A stretch of DNA of 21,096 bases, from positions 1-21,096 of the forward strand of contig JAGLZJ010000003.1 of the NCBI GenBank assembly GCA_023131555.1, written 5' to 3'. This document shows, piece by piece, positions 1-6,653 of the stretch (the first letter of the stretch is position 1; each line of letters opens with the position of its first letter). A program made the translations under genes and the position numbers. Below the pieces are notes generated by a model that had not been told where the DNA came from, did no database searches, and was given only the letters and a program-made list of their open reading frames with translations. Source of the DNA: Candidatus Bathyarchaeota archaeon (GTDB lineage Archaea > Thermoproteota > Bathyarchaeia > Bathyarchaeales > SOJC01).

Positions 1-464
1 CACAGTATTACAGGTTGAATGGAGTTCTCGGCAGATCTGTCCCTCATGTCAGATTTCCTCAAGCCAAAGACATCGTTGACATTATAGTTGATGCAATCGA
101 CAGAAGACTCGTGGTAGCTTGTCACGACATCTCAGAAGGGGGGCTGGCGGTTGCTGCAGCAGAGATGGCGTTCAGCGGTGGCGTCGGTCTACGACTAGAT
201 TTGAAGGAATGCCCTAGAGAAAAGAACGTTAACAGGGACGACTTCCTCCTGTTTTCAGAATCAAACAGCCGATTCCTCGTTGAAGTTCCAGAGAAGAACG
301 CTGAAGAGTTTGAATCAGTGGCTAAAAACGTGCCTTACGCAACTATAGGCAGAGTGACTGGAAACCACGGTTTCCTCGTTAATGGGCTGCAAAACAAACT
401 CGTAGTCGAAGCAGACACACGAGAGCTCCTAGACCGATGGAAAGATGGTTCAGGAGAAGAATAA
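1..464 (+). CDS. purL: Phosphoribosylformylglycinamidine synthase large subunit, C-terminal part
   Basis: PurL uses ATP and ammonia supplied by PurQ to convert FGAR to FGAM, the fourth step of purine synthesis. The reading frame is open to the left edge of the window, so only about the last 153 residues are present; the first bases read QYYRLNGVLG and no start should be placed here. The family signature HDISEGGLAVAAAEMAF and the later LLFSESNSRFLVEV segment are both clear and belong to the second AIR-synthase-related C-terminal domain. The stop TAA overlaps the purQ start ATG by one base (TAATG), and the ribosome-binding purines for purQ (AGGAGAAG) lie inside the last codons of purL, so the two are translationally coupled. 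A PurS gene is not visible and would lie outside the window. Confidence 0.95.
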   Translation, partial: QYYRLNGVLGRSVPHVRFPQAKDIVDIIVDAIDRRLVVACHDISEGGLAVAAAEMAFSGGVGLRLDLKECPREKNVNRDDFLLFSESNSRFLVEVPEKNAEEFESVAKNVPYATIGRVTGNHGFLVNGLQNKLVVEADTRELLDRWKDGSGEE

Positions 465-1279
465 TGAAACGAGAAGACATGTGTGTCTGCATTCTCCGTG
501 TTGCTGGCACAAACTGTGACAGGGAAACAAAGACCGCTATTCAAGATGTCGGAATCAACTCAGAGATAGTCCACTTCAAGAAACTCGTAAAGAATCGGAA
601 CCTGATGGAGTACGACATGCTTGTGATTCCAGGAGGATTCTCACACGGCGACTACGTCCGTGCCGGAGCGATCTGGGGCAAGAAACTCATGGCTGCAATG
701 GAGAAAGACATCAGGAGATTCATGGACGAAGAACGCCCGATTCTCGGCATATGCAACGGTTTTCAGGTCCTGATTGAAGCAGGTTTGCTTCCTCAGTCAC
801 GTGGAGTAAGCAGATTCCCTGAAGCAACGCTTGCCTCGAACTCGCCGTCAGGCTATGGCTGCAGATGGGTCAACCTAAGGCGTGAGAGTTCAAGTGTCTG
901 CATATTCACTAAGGACATTCCTGAGGTGGTCCTCAGAATTCCGGTCGCACATTCAGAAGGGCGCTTCCTGTTTGAAGATAAGAAGGCTGACGAGCAGCTT
1001 GAAAAGCTGATCAACAAAGGACAGCTTGTCTTCAGATACTGCCACGAGGACGGTGAGTATGCTGAAGGGAAGTATCCTGTGAATCCAAACGGCTCATTCT
1101 ATGACATCGCTGGAATCTGCAGCCCAAGTGGCACAACTTTCGGTTTGATGCCTCATCCTGAAAGAGCGTATTTCGGATGGCAATCACCAGATTGGACCAG
1201 GGAAAAGGAAATACCAAAACACGGTGACGGCAGCTTAATCTTCGAGTCAGCTGCAAAATACCTGGAAAAGAGGTTTTAA
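464..1279 (+). CDS. purQ: Phosphoribosylformylglycinamidine synthase glutaminase subunit
   Basis: PurQ is the class I glutamine amidotransferase that releases ammonia from glutamine and passes it to PurL. The ATG at 464 is chosen over an ATG 27 bases upstream because it lies just after an AGGAGAAG ribosome-binding site and makes the usual one-base overlap with purL. The protein is 271 residues. The N-terminus carries the GTNCDRE motif (15-21), then PGGFSHGDYVRAGA (56-69). The nucleophile elbow GICNGFQ puts the catalytic Cys at 97, and PHPER (230-234) supplies the His231 and Glu233 partners. It is longer than the roughly 220-230 residues typical of many PurQ proteins; the extra length lies in the middle and in the tail after the PHPER motif. 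It is the last gene of its + strand run and faces the PfkB kinase. Confidence 0.96.
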   Translation: MKREDMCVCILRVAGTNCDRETKTAIQDVGINSEIVHFKKLVKNRNLMEYDMLVIPGGFSHGDYVRAGAIWGKKLMAAMEKDIRRFMDEERPILGICNGFQVLIEAGLLPQSRGVSRFPEATLASNSPSGYGCRWVNLRRESSSVCIFTKDIPEVVLRIPVAHSEGRFLFEDKKADEQLEKLINKGQLVFRYCHEDGEYAEGKYPVNPNGSFYDIAGICSPSGTTFGLMPHPERAYFGWQSPDWTREKEIPKHGDGSLIFESAAKYLEKRF

Positions 1280-1325
1280 TTTTCGCTGCAGGTTTCAGTG
1301 GTCTAACTGATCTTGAGCGCTCATA

Positions 1326-2231
1326 CTAGAGTTCCGCTAAATGGACCTCTCTTGGAAGCCCGGTTGTCGCACCCAGCTTAGCGATGCATTTAGAAGCAAC
1401 CCAGTTTCCCAGCCTTGCGCAATCTGCAAGGTTCTTCCCCTCTGCAAGACCATAAAGAAAACCAACATTCCATGCGTCACCAGCTCCTGTGGTATCAACA
1501 ACCTGCGCTCTAAGAGCTCCGAATTCAACGTCCTCACAGCCATCGGTAACATAACATCCTCGTTTCCCCAACTTGACACCTACAATCTTGACACCTTCAT
1601 CAATCAGCTTCTGGGCACCGTCTCGATAGCCTTCACCGGTCAACAACTCGAGTTCAGTTTCATTTGGGAGAATCGCGAAGGCTCGTCTTATTATGGGGAT
1701 CAAAGAAGACAGCCCCCTCTTAGCGTAGAACATCCCGGGATCAAGACTTATTAAGACTTTTTCAGGCAACTTCTCAGCAAGCCCGATTTGGCTCTGCAAG
1801 GATGCTTCTCCAACGAAGGAAGTCAGATGGAGAAAACTGGCTCCGCTGACATAGTCCACATCAATCTCGTCTAGGCTTATGTGATCGTTGACGCCTGTGT
1901 CCACATAGAGAGCGCGTTCGCCATCTTCCCCGACAAAGCCCATAGTCACGCCTGTCCGCCCGTTTTTTTCAACGATTATGCCGTCTGTATCCACTCTTTC
2001 TCTTTGAAGATTGCCGGTGAGAAGCCGCCCTTCAGGGTCATCAGCCACTTTTCCAACATAACCAGTCCTCATCCCAAGGCGGGCTAGTCCAATAATAGTG
2101 TTAGCAGCTGATCCGCCGCATGACGCCTTTGAACAAGTGACGAAGCTTTCCCGGTCACCCACTGCTATCTCATTCACTCGAAAAAGCCTGTCAACATTCA
2201 GAGCTCCGAAACCAACAACATCAAACTTCAA
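1326..2231 (-). CDS. PfkB-family carbohydrate/nucleoside kinase
   Basis: This 301-residue protein belongs to the ribokinase/PfkB family, which transfers phosphate from ATP to a sugar or nucleoside. The N-terminal substrate-side motif GGSAANT is at 39-45. The C-terminal PfkB signature DTTGAGDAWNVGF starts near residue 246, with the catalytic base expected at Asp252 in GAGD and an anion hole around it; the more usual GAGDAF reads GAGDAW here. NPT-like NETELELLTG is also family-typical. The start is TTG at 2231, supported by a GAGGT ribosome-binding site 8 bases upstream (complement 2240-2244), with an in-frame stop further up. Its substrate cannot be told from sequence. Being next to purL-purQ makes a nucleoside kinase role possible, but the genes are convergent and so need not share a pathway. 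Confidence 0.88.
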   Translation of the reverse strand: MKFDVVGFGALNVDRLFRVNEIAVGDRESFVTCSKASCGGSAANTIIGLARLGMRTGYVGKVADDPEGRLLTGNLQRERVDTDGIIVEKNGRTGVTMGFVGEDGERALYVDTGVNDHISLDEIDVDYVSGASFLHLTSFVGEASLQSQIGLAEKLPEKVLISLDPGMFYAKRGLSSLIPIIRRAFAILPNETELELLTGEGYRDGAQKLIDEGVKIVGVKLGKRGCYVTDGCEDVEFGALRAQVVDTTGAGDAWNVGFLYGLAEGKNLADCARLGNWVASKCIAKLGATTGLPREVHLAEL

Positions 2232-2349
2232 TATAAGAAACCTCGGGGTTCCGCTGAGTCCCTACACGCAAAGGAGAACTAGCAAAGCTCGACTTCGAAA
2301 ACATCCACGCCACTGACCACATCGCCAGAGAGTACAGAATTGCGGTTCC

Positions 2350-2358
2350 TATATAAAA
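2350..2358 (+). promoter_or_regulatory. Candidate archaeal TATA box (TATATAAAA)
   Basis: The sequence CCTATATAAAATC is a close match to the archaeal TATA consensus. Initiation about 25 bases downstream would fall near 2380-2387, right at the GTG of the small reading frame at 2387, as in leaderless archaeal transcripts. It could alternatively drive a long leader for rubrerythrin. No upstream BRE was identified with certainty. Confidence 0.35.
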
Positions 2359-2386
2359 TCTCATTTATTGCAGATTTCGAGCAACT

Positions 2387-2491
2387 GTGAGTGGAAAGGT
2401 TGAGGAGGAGAAAGGAGAAACGAGGGAAGAAACAGGAGATGAAAATGCGTTCCTCCCCAACCCCACAGAAATAGATTATGCGGTAAAGTAA
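2387..2491 (+). CDS. Possible 34-residue small protein, unknown function
   Basis: This is a GTG-started frame of 34 codons ending in TAA, lying about 29-37 bases after a strong TATA match, which fits leaderless expression. The predicted peptide is highly charged in its first half (SGKVEEEKGETREETGDEN) and ends NPTEIDYAVK. There is no Shine-Dalgarno sequence, no recognisable domain and no second copy in the window. The purine-rich composition of the region favours Glu/Lys/Gly codons by chance, so the frame may be fortuitous. It is listed because the promoter spacing is right and nothing else explains the TATA box. Confidence 0.2.
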   Translation: MSGKVEEEKGETREETGDENAFLPNPTEIDYAVK

Positions 2492-2531
2492 ATAAACTTT
2501 GCGTTTGCACTAGATAGTTGGCACTATTTTG

Positions 2532-2537
2532 TATAAT
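2532..2537 (+). promoter_or_regulatory. Candidate promoter for rubrerythrin (TATAAT)
   Basis: TATAAT within TTTTGTATAATC would place transcription initiation near 2560 and leave a leader of about 75 bases before the rubrerythrin ATG. Two direct GCACTA repeats lie 6 to 25 bases upstream. A T-rich stretch at 2585-2592 is a competing candidate that would give a shorter leader. Neither can be preferred from sequence alone. Confidence 0.2.
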
Positions 2538-2636
2538 CTATGCATGGCTTTCCAGATTGTGTAAGTGCATTAATCGCTCCACAGGTTTTTATTCTTCAAA
2601 TGCAGATAGGGGAGAGAGCATAGGAAGTTGAACTCT

Positions 2637-3209
2637 ATGGATTTGAAGGGAAGCAAAACTGAGAAAAACTTGCTTGCAGCCTTCGCCGGTGAATCTCAAG
2701 CTAGAAACAGATACACGTTCTTCGCGAGCACCGCCAAAAAAGAAGGGTACGAACAGATCTCAGCCATCTTTCAGGAGACGGCTGGCAATGAAAAGGAACA
2801 CGCAGAGTTATTCTTCAAGCAGCTGAAAGGAGGAGATGCTGAGATCCAAGCCACTTACCCCGCAGGAGTCATTGGATCGACTTTGGAGAATCTTAAGGCA
2901 GCGGCGGAAGGAGAGAAACTGGAGTGGGGAACACTCTACCCCAACTTTGCAGACGTAGCCGAAAAGGAGAGTTTCAAGGATGTAGCAACGATTTTCCGCA
3001 TGGTCGCGAAGGTCGAGAAATACCACGAAAGACGGTATCGCAAGCTAGTGACTAACATAGAGAATGGAAGAGTCTTCAAGAGAGAGTCGCCAATCCGTTG
3101 GAAATGCAGAAACTGTGGACATGTACTCGAAGGCACCGAAGCTCCGCTCCAATGTCCCGTCTGTGAGCACTCCAGAAGCTATTTTGAAGTATGGTGCGAA
3201 AACTACTGA
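2637..3209 (+). CDS. Rubrerythrin
   Basis: Rubrerythrin is a cytoplasmic non-haem di-iron peroxidase that reduces hydrogen peroxide in anaerobes, fed by rubredoxin-type electron transfer. The 190-residue protein has the family's two-part build. The N-terminal ferritin-like four-helix domain includes GESQARNRY (Glu19), NEKEHAELF (Glu52, His55) and VEKYHERRY, all di-iron ligand regions. The C-terminal rubredoxin domain has CRNCG and CPVCEH, the four-Cys iron site. The ATG at 2637 is chosen over a TTG nine bases upstream because family members start MxDLKGTKTEKNL and because the purines AGGAAG (2622-2627) sit at a normal distance. The gene faces ftr with only 15 bases between stops. Its presence implies an oxygen-sensitive metabolism. 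Confidence 0.95.
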   Translation: MDLKGSKTEKNLLAAFAGESQARNRYTFFASTAKKEGYEQISAIFQETAGNEKEHAELFFKQLKGGDAEIQATYPAGVIGSTLENLKAAAEGEKLEWGTLYPNFADVAEKESFKDVATIFRMVAKVEKYHERRYRKLVTNIENGRVFKRESPIRWKCRNCGHVLEGTEAPLQCPVCEHSRSYFEVWCENY

Positions 3210-3224
3210 AGTTGGAAGTAGGTT

Positions 3225-4127
3225 CTACAGCAGTTCACGTAACCAGATCTTCTCCTTCCCCAGTTTTCCGCCGTAGTTCCCAGCGGATATCAAGTGTACT
3301 CCTTGAACGTCCCGAGTGGCTTCAATGCCTCGCCTCAGGGCTTCCTTGACAGCATCCAGAGAAACGCCGTTAACCACAATTTCGGGAATGAAGGCGACTC
3401 CTTGAGGAACTGATGATCCATCATTCAACGTTTCTCGCAATGATGGACAGTAAGGATGATTGGTCGTGGGACCTATTGAAGGGAAATTGGTTTCAGGTTT
3501 CGAGCCAGCTGAGCATATCCCAAAGGGTGTAACAACACCATTTACAGTGTTTATTGCTTCTAGGGCTTTTCTCCCAGCAATAATGACAGATTTTTTCGTC
3601 TTGCAGAAGTACCAGAAGTTTGCGCCCATTATTCCCTTCGAGTAACCAAGACGCCTTTCGATCACAAAGTCTGGAACCATCAAGGGAACTATGATCACGT
3701 CACGACCATGACGGTTCTCTTCCCATTCGAAGCCATCTCCACAGTGTCCGACTCGATCCATCATGTCGAGTGTACCAATTGAATGTAGTGAAGCATCAAA
3801 AAGGGCAGTGAAAGGTTTAACGAGGATATCCTGCCTGATCCTGATTGATAATTCAGCTTCGAATCTTCCTATTGATTCCCCGATCGGCTTCTTCTTATCT
3901 ATCCCGCTCCAGAATTGCAGAACAGCGCCTTTGCGACCGTCAGGCGTGTTCGCTGAATTCAGCCATTCTTCAATCCCGCCTTCGATTCTGCCTACCACGA
4001 TCGAGGGTGTAGCTGTTGAGTCTTCAGCGGCTTCTCGTAGAATCTCATGGTTCTCCGCGGTTACGATTACCCTGCAGTAGAGGCCTTCAAAAGCTTCAGC
4101 ATATGTGTCTTCGACTTCAGCCTTCAT
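3225..4127 (-). CDS. ftr: Formylmethanofuran:tetrahydromethanopterin formyltransferase
   Basis: Ftr moves the formyl group between methanofuran and tetrahydromethanopterin, the second step of CO2 reduction in the archaeal methyl branch (or its reverse in oxidation). The C-terminal segment ISAGNYGGKLGKEKIWL matches the known family ending, and the N-terminal EDTYAEAFEGLYCRVIVTAE matches the family start. The frame is open upstream to 4241, but that part lies inside the HAD gene. The ATG at 4127 follows the HAD stop by 4 bases and gives 300 residues, the normal Ftr length (about 297). It is the last gene of the purF-purD-HAD-ftr run. Why it sits with purine genes is unclear; both pathways handle one-carbon formyl groups. 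Confidence 0.95.
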   Translation of the reverse strand: MKAEVEDTYAEAFEGLYCRVIVTAENHEILREAAEDSTATPSIVVGRIEGGIEEWLNSANTPDGRKGAVLQFWSGIDKKKPIGESIGRFEAELSIRIRQDILVKPFTALFDASLHSIGTLDMMDRVGHCGDGFEWEENRHGRDVIIVPLMVPDFVIERRLGYSKGIMGANFWYFCKTKKSVIIAGRKALEAINTVNGVVTPFGICSAGSKPETNFPSIGPTTNHPYCPSLRETLNDGSSVPQGVAFIPEIVVNGVSLDAVKEALRRGIEATRDVQGVHLISAGNYGGKLGKEKIWLRELL

Positions 4128-4131
4128 GGTT

Positions 4132-5217
4132 TTACCCCAGTTCTCCGATTCTGACTCCACGTACACTCTTCCTGAAGCTGCTACTTCTTTGAGCCAGTTC
4201 TCTGATGTTCTTTGAAGTCGTTCTCTGTATGGCGGAAGCATGAATCAGAGGTCGCAGTTTCTTCGTCAACTGCCGGTTCACGCCGTATTCTTCAGGATTC
4301 AGATTCGGCAAATCCTCTGCAATCTTGAGAAAATCGTCACGTCCCATCTTGCGAAAAGCCTGTGCAATAGCTGCTATCACAAGGGTGTTTTCCGAAAGGA
4401 TCGCCAGGTCTGCTTCCTTCACAGCATACGTATTTCCATTGTAGGATACGGCGAGTCCTCTTCCTTCTCTCACAAGTCTAAGGGCTTCTACATCGGTGAT
4501 ACTGTCCCCCACGAAGACAACATTGCTGATCCTGCTATGAGTCCTGGTGACGATTTGCTTTACTGCAGCTGCCTTCTGGCTCCCGCCCATCACTTGGATA
4601 CTGCGAAGCATGTCGATGGATTCCATCTGTGCAATCTCTTCGAGAAAGATGGAGTCCAAGCGTTCTATTGCCTGCCTTTCTTTGTGGGAGAAGTCTTTGA
4701 GGGATCTTGGGCTACTGGGAGTCTTGAGGGGGGGCATCTCACAGATCTCTTGCCCGAGTCGCTTAATCGCTGATTTTTCTTTTTCGTTCAGGTTGATAGC
4801 GTCAATCGTCAGTTCTGTGCAGTAGGTGTTTTCGAAAGGGAAGCGAAGCACAATGCACAAAGCTTCAACGTAGTGATGGTAGCTCGTGCTGATTATGAAG
4901 CTTGGTATCCCTGCTTTCAGGTACTGCAGAGTGTCTTTTGCGCCACGCATTAGTGTAATGTTTCGCTCTGAGAACGTTCGAATTTTCTTGTCAGTGGCTT
5001 CATAGGATCTGAGAAATGGAATGATAAGCTTCAGAGTGTTTCCTGCATCGTAGCCAGGTCTCTTAAGAACGTAGGAGAGAACGTCGTCATATCTACTCAG
5101 CTGTTTGAAGAGGCGCTCTCCGTGTGGTATAAATTCTCTTGCCACTTCGAAGGCGTTATCGTTCTTGGAAATTGGGCCTTCGCAGTCTGTTATGAAGACG
5201 CACTCAGTCGCTTCCAA
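4132..5217 (-). CDS. HAD-superfamily hydrolase, EhaR/ThrH-like
   Basis: This 361-residue protein has the HAD phosphatase fold motifs in order: motif I FITDCEGPI with nucleophile Asp11; motif II around IIST (Ser110/Thr111); motif III Lys near GGSQKAAAVK (211-220); motif IV FVGDSITD (235-242). Motif I has Glu13 where most HADs have a second Asp, a DxE form also seen in ThrH-type enzymes. It resembles archaeal HAD proteins that have been annotated as energy-converting hydrogenase subunit R (EhaR), but that name rests on memory of the family and its substrate is not known. The start is TTG at 5217, the only option before an in-frame stop, with AGGCGG upstream; it overlaps the end of purD by 14 bases. 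A role on a phosphorylated intermediate linked to purine or C1 metabolism is possible but unproven. Confidence 0.8.
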   Translation of the reverse strand: MEATECVFITDCEGPISKNDNAFEVAREFIPHGERLFKQLSRYDDVLSYVLKRPGYDAGNTLKLIIPFLRSYEATDKKIRTFSERNITLMRGAKDTLQYLKAGIPSFIISTSYHHYVEALCIVLRFPFENTYCTELTIDAINLNEKEKSAIKRLGQEICEMPPLKTPSSPRSLKDFSHKERQAIERLDSIFLEEIAQMESIDMLRSIQVMGGSQKAAAVKQIVTRTHSRISNVVFVGDSITDVEALRLVREGRGLAVSYNGNTYAVKEADLAILSENTLVIAAIAQAFRKMGRDDFLKIAEDLPNLNPEEYGVNRQLTKKLRPLIHASAIQRTTSKNIRELAQRSSSFRKSVRGVRIGELG

Positions 5218-6628
5218 TTTTTTTCCGCCTTAATCTATCCATGTGCGTAACGCTTCCATGGATGTGGTTCTTGTGCGCGATGTCTCTTCGGCTCCAGAGG
5301 GCGCCTCCCTCAATAGCGTCTACGCCTTCGAAAGCTAGTTCTCGTGCTTGTGCAATCGTGTCTCCAATGGCAACTACAGCGACAGACCTCGAAGTCAGTG
5401 GATATAGACGTCTGTCTCGAAGTTCAACTGAGGCAGGGAAGACTCGGATTTTGCCACGGGTTCTATTCTCCAGAAGGTCTGCTCTCTTAAGGTTGAGAGG
5501 TGTATTGATCTCTTCTATCGCCACTTTTTCGCGGTAAGTTTCTTGGTATCCTCCGTAGGAAGGGGGTACCTTATAGACTGCGACCGATGCTTTCTTGTGA
5601 AAGTTGATTCTCGTTAGGTTGCCTTCTAACACTTTGTAGCAGATATTGGTGAAGTCATCTTTGATCAATGGTAATATGTTTAGGATTTCAGGGTCGCCAG
5701 CCCTGCTATTGTTCTCCAAAATCTTAGGTCCGTCAGACGTGTGAATGAAAGCAGTGTAGAATGGGACACCTCTCAGTTCATTAGCGTCAGCTTTCTTCCT
5801 CAAGTCTTTGAAGATTCTGTTAACGATTGCAAGCTCTTCCTCTTGGTCTTCCCGTTTCAAGAAGGGCAGGAGCTCGTCTACACCTTTGTATGATCCCATT
5901 CCGCCTGTGTTGGGACCTTTATCGTCTTCGAAGGCGCGTTTGTAGTCTCGTGTCTCTGGGAGACGTACAAGGTTCTTTCCATCACATATTGACTGGAAAC
6001 TGGACTCTTCTCCATCGAGTTTTTCTTCAATGATCACTTTCCCAAATCTGAGGTTGGCGAGAAAGTGGTCAAATAGCTCCTTTTTATTGTTGAAGTGGTC
6101 GCCCCAGACTCCGACTCCCTTTCCCGCTGCAGGAGCATCGGGCTTCACCACTGCCTTGTTTCCCAATTCCGTTAGCCACGCGTAGACTTTCTGTTTCGTT
6201 TTTTCACGGTTTTTGATCTCAGTTGGATCGAAAACGCGGTATCTCGGATTGGCGGAAGGGACACTCTGGGCAAAAAGGTTTCTCTGGGTAACCTTGCTTC
6301 CTTCGATCGCGAACCGCTTTGTTGGACAGATCAAAGGAATACTCGTCTCTTTTTCCATTGCATCTCTCAAGCCAGAGATTATCGGCTTCTCTGGGCCAAC
6401 TATTCCGAAGTCAATCTTGTTCTGTCGTCTCGCTACGAATCGCGTGATTTCGTTGACGTTCAAGTCCTCGACAACAACGTGTTCAACGGCTAACCTAGAG
6501 CTAAGAGGGTTTCTTTGTCTATCGACAACGTAGATTTTAGTCTCGTACTCAAGGCTTCGATGAATTGCATCTATCATGGCAACTCCGCGAGCGCCGTAGG
6601 AAACGACTAAGACGCCGACTTTCTCCAT
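5204..6628 (-). CDS. purD: Phosphoribosylamine-glycine ligase (GAR synthetase), divergent
   Basis: PurD joins glycine to phosphoribosylamine using ATP, the second step of purine synthesis. The ATP-grasp core is clear: KPDAPAAGKGVGV (from residue 162), the family-specific GPNTGGMGSY (238-247) and the metal-binding ENNSRAGDPE (305-314, usually EFNARFGDPE). The N-terminus is odd. Standard PurD proteins start with a GGREHA loop, while this one reads VVSYGARGVAMIDAI. The ATG at 6628 is preferred over a GTG nine bases upstream because AGGTGG lies five bases before it. The protein is 474 residues, somewhat longer than the usual 420-440. It lies 25 bases after purF and overlaps the HAD gene, so it is very likely cotranscribed. 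Next to purF, GAR synthetase is the natural call, though an altered substrate cannot be excluded. Confidence 0.85.
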   Translation of the reverse strand: MEKVGVLVVSYGARGVAMIDAIHRSLEYETKIYVVDRQRNPLSSRLAVEHVVVEDLNVNEITRFVARRQNKIDFGIVGPEKPIISGLRDAMEKETSIPLICPTKRFAIEGSKVTQRNLFAQSVPSANPRYRVFDPTEIKNREKTKQKVYAWLTELGNKAVVKPDAPAAGKGVGVWGDHFNNKKELFDHFLANLRFGKVIIEEKLDGEESSFQSICDGKNLVRLPETRDYKRAFEDDKGPNTGGMGSYKGVDELLPFLKREDQEEELAIVNRIFKDLRKKADANELRGVPFYTAFIHTSDGPKILENNSRAGDPEILNILPLIKDDFTNICYKVLEGNLTRINFHKKASVAVYKVPPSYGGYQETYREKVAIEEINTPLNLKRADLLENRTRGKIRVFPASVELRDRRLYPLTSRSVAVVAIGDTIAQARELAFEGVDAIEGGALWSRRDIAHKNHIHGSVTHMDRLRRKKIGSD

Positions 6629-6653
6629 TTGTACCACCTGGGGATTTCTGGGT

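Larger units (their letters stand above)
2232..2636. other. 405-base intergenic region between pfkB and rubrerythrin
   Basis: Both flanking genes point outward, so this gap should hold promoters for each. No confident gene, tRNA or repeat array was seen. What can be seen: the pfkB ribosome-binding site at 2240-2244; a good archaeal TATA match at 2350-2358 followed by a 34-codon reading frame (listed separately, low confidence); two copies of GCACTA at 2507-2512 and 2521-2526 just ahead of a TATAAT at 2532-2537; and a T-rich stretch at 2585-2592. The stretch 2384-2450 is very purine-rich. Confidence 0.7.

Noticed and set aside
1280..1325. Possible terminator hairpin between purQ and pfkB
   Set aside because: There is a T-rich run around the purQ stop (TTTTAATTTT), but no convincing stem was found, and archaeal termination cannot be called from this alone.
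2258..2356. Open + strand frame ending ENIHATDHIAREYRIAVPI before TAA at 2354
   Set aside because: It has a coding-like look, with C-ending codons, but only about 33 codons, no start codon after the upstream TGA, and no recognised relative. It could be a gene remnant but cannot be supported.
4128..4241. Extra 38 residues at the N-terminus of Ftr from the longer frame
   Set aside because: They lie inside the end of the HAD gene, do not match Ftr, and the ATG at 4127 gives the family length and normal spacing, so this is not a fusion.
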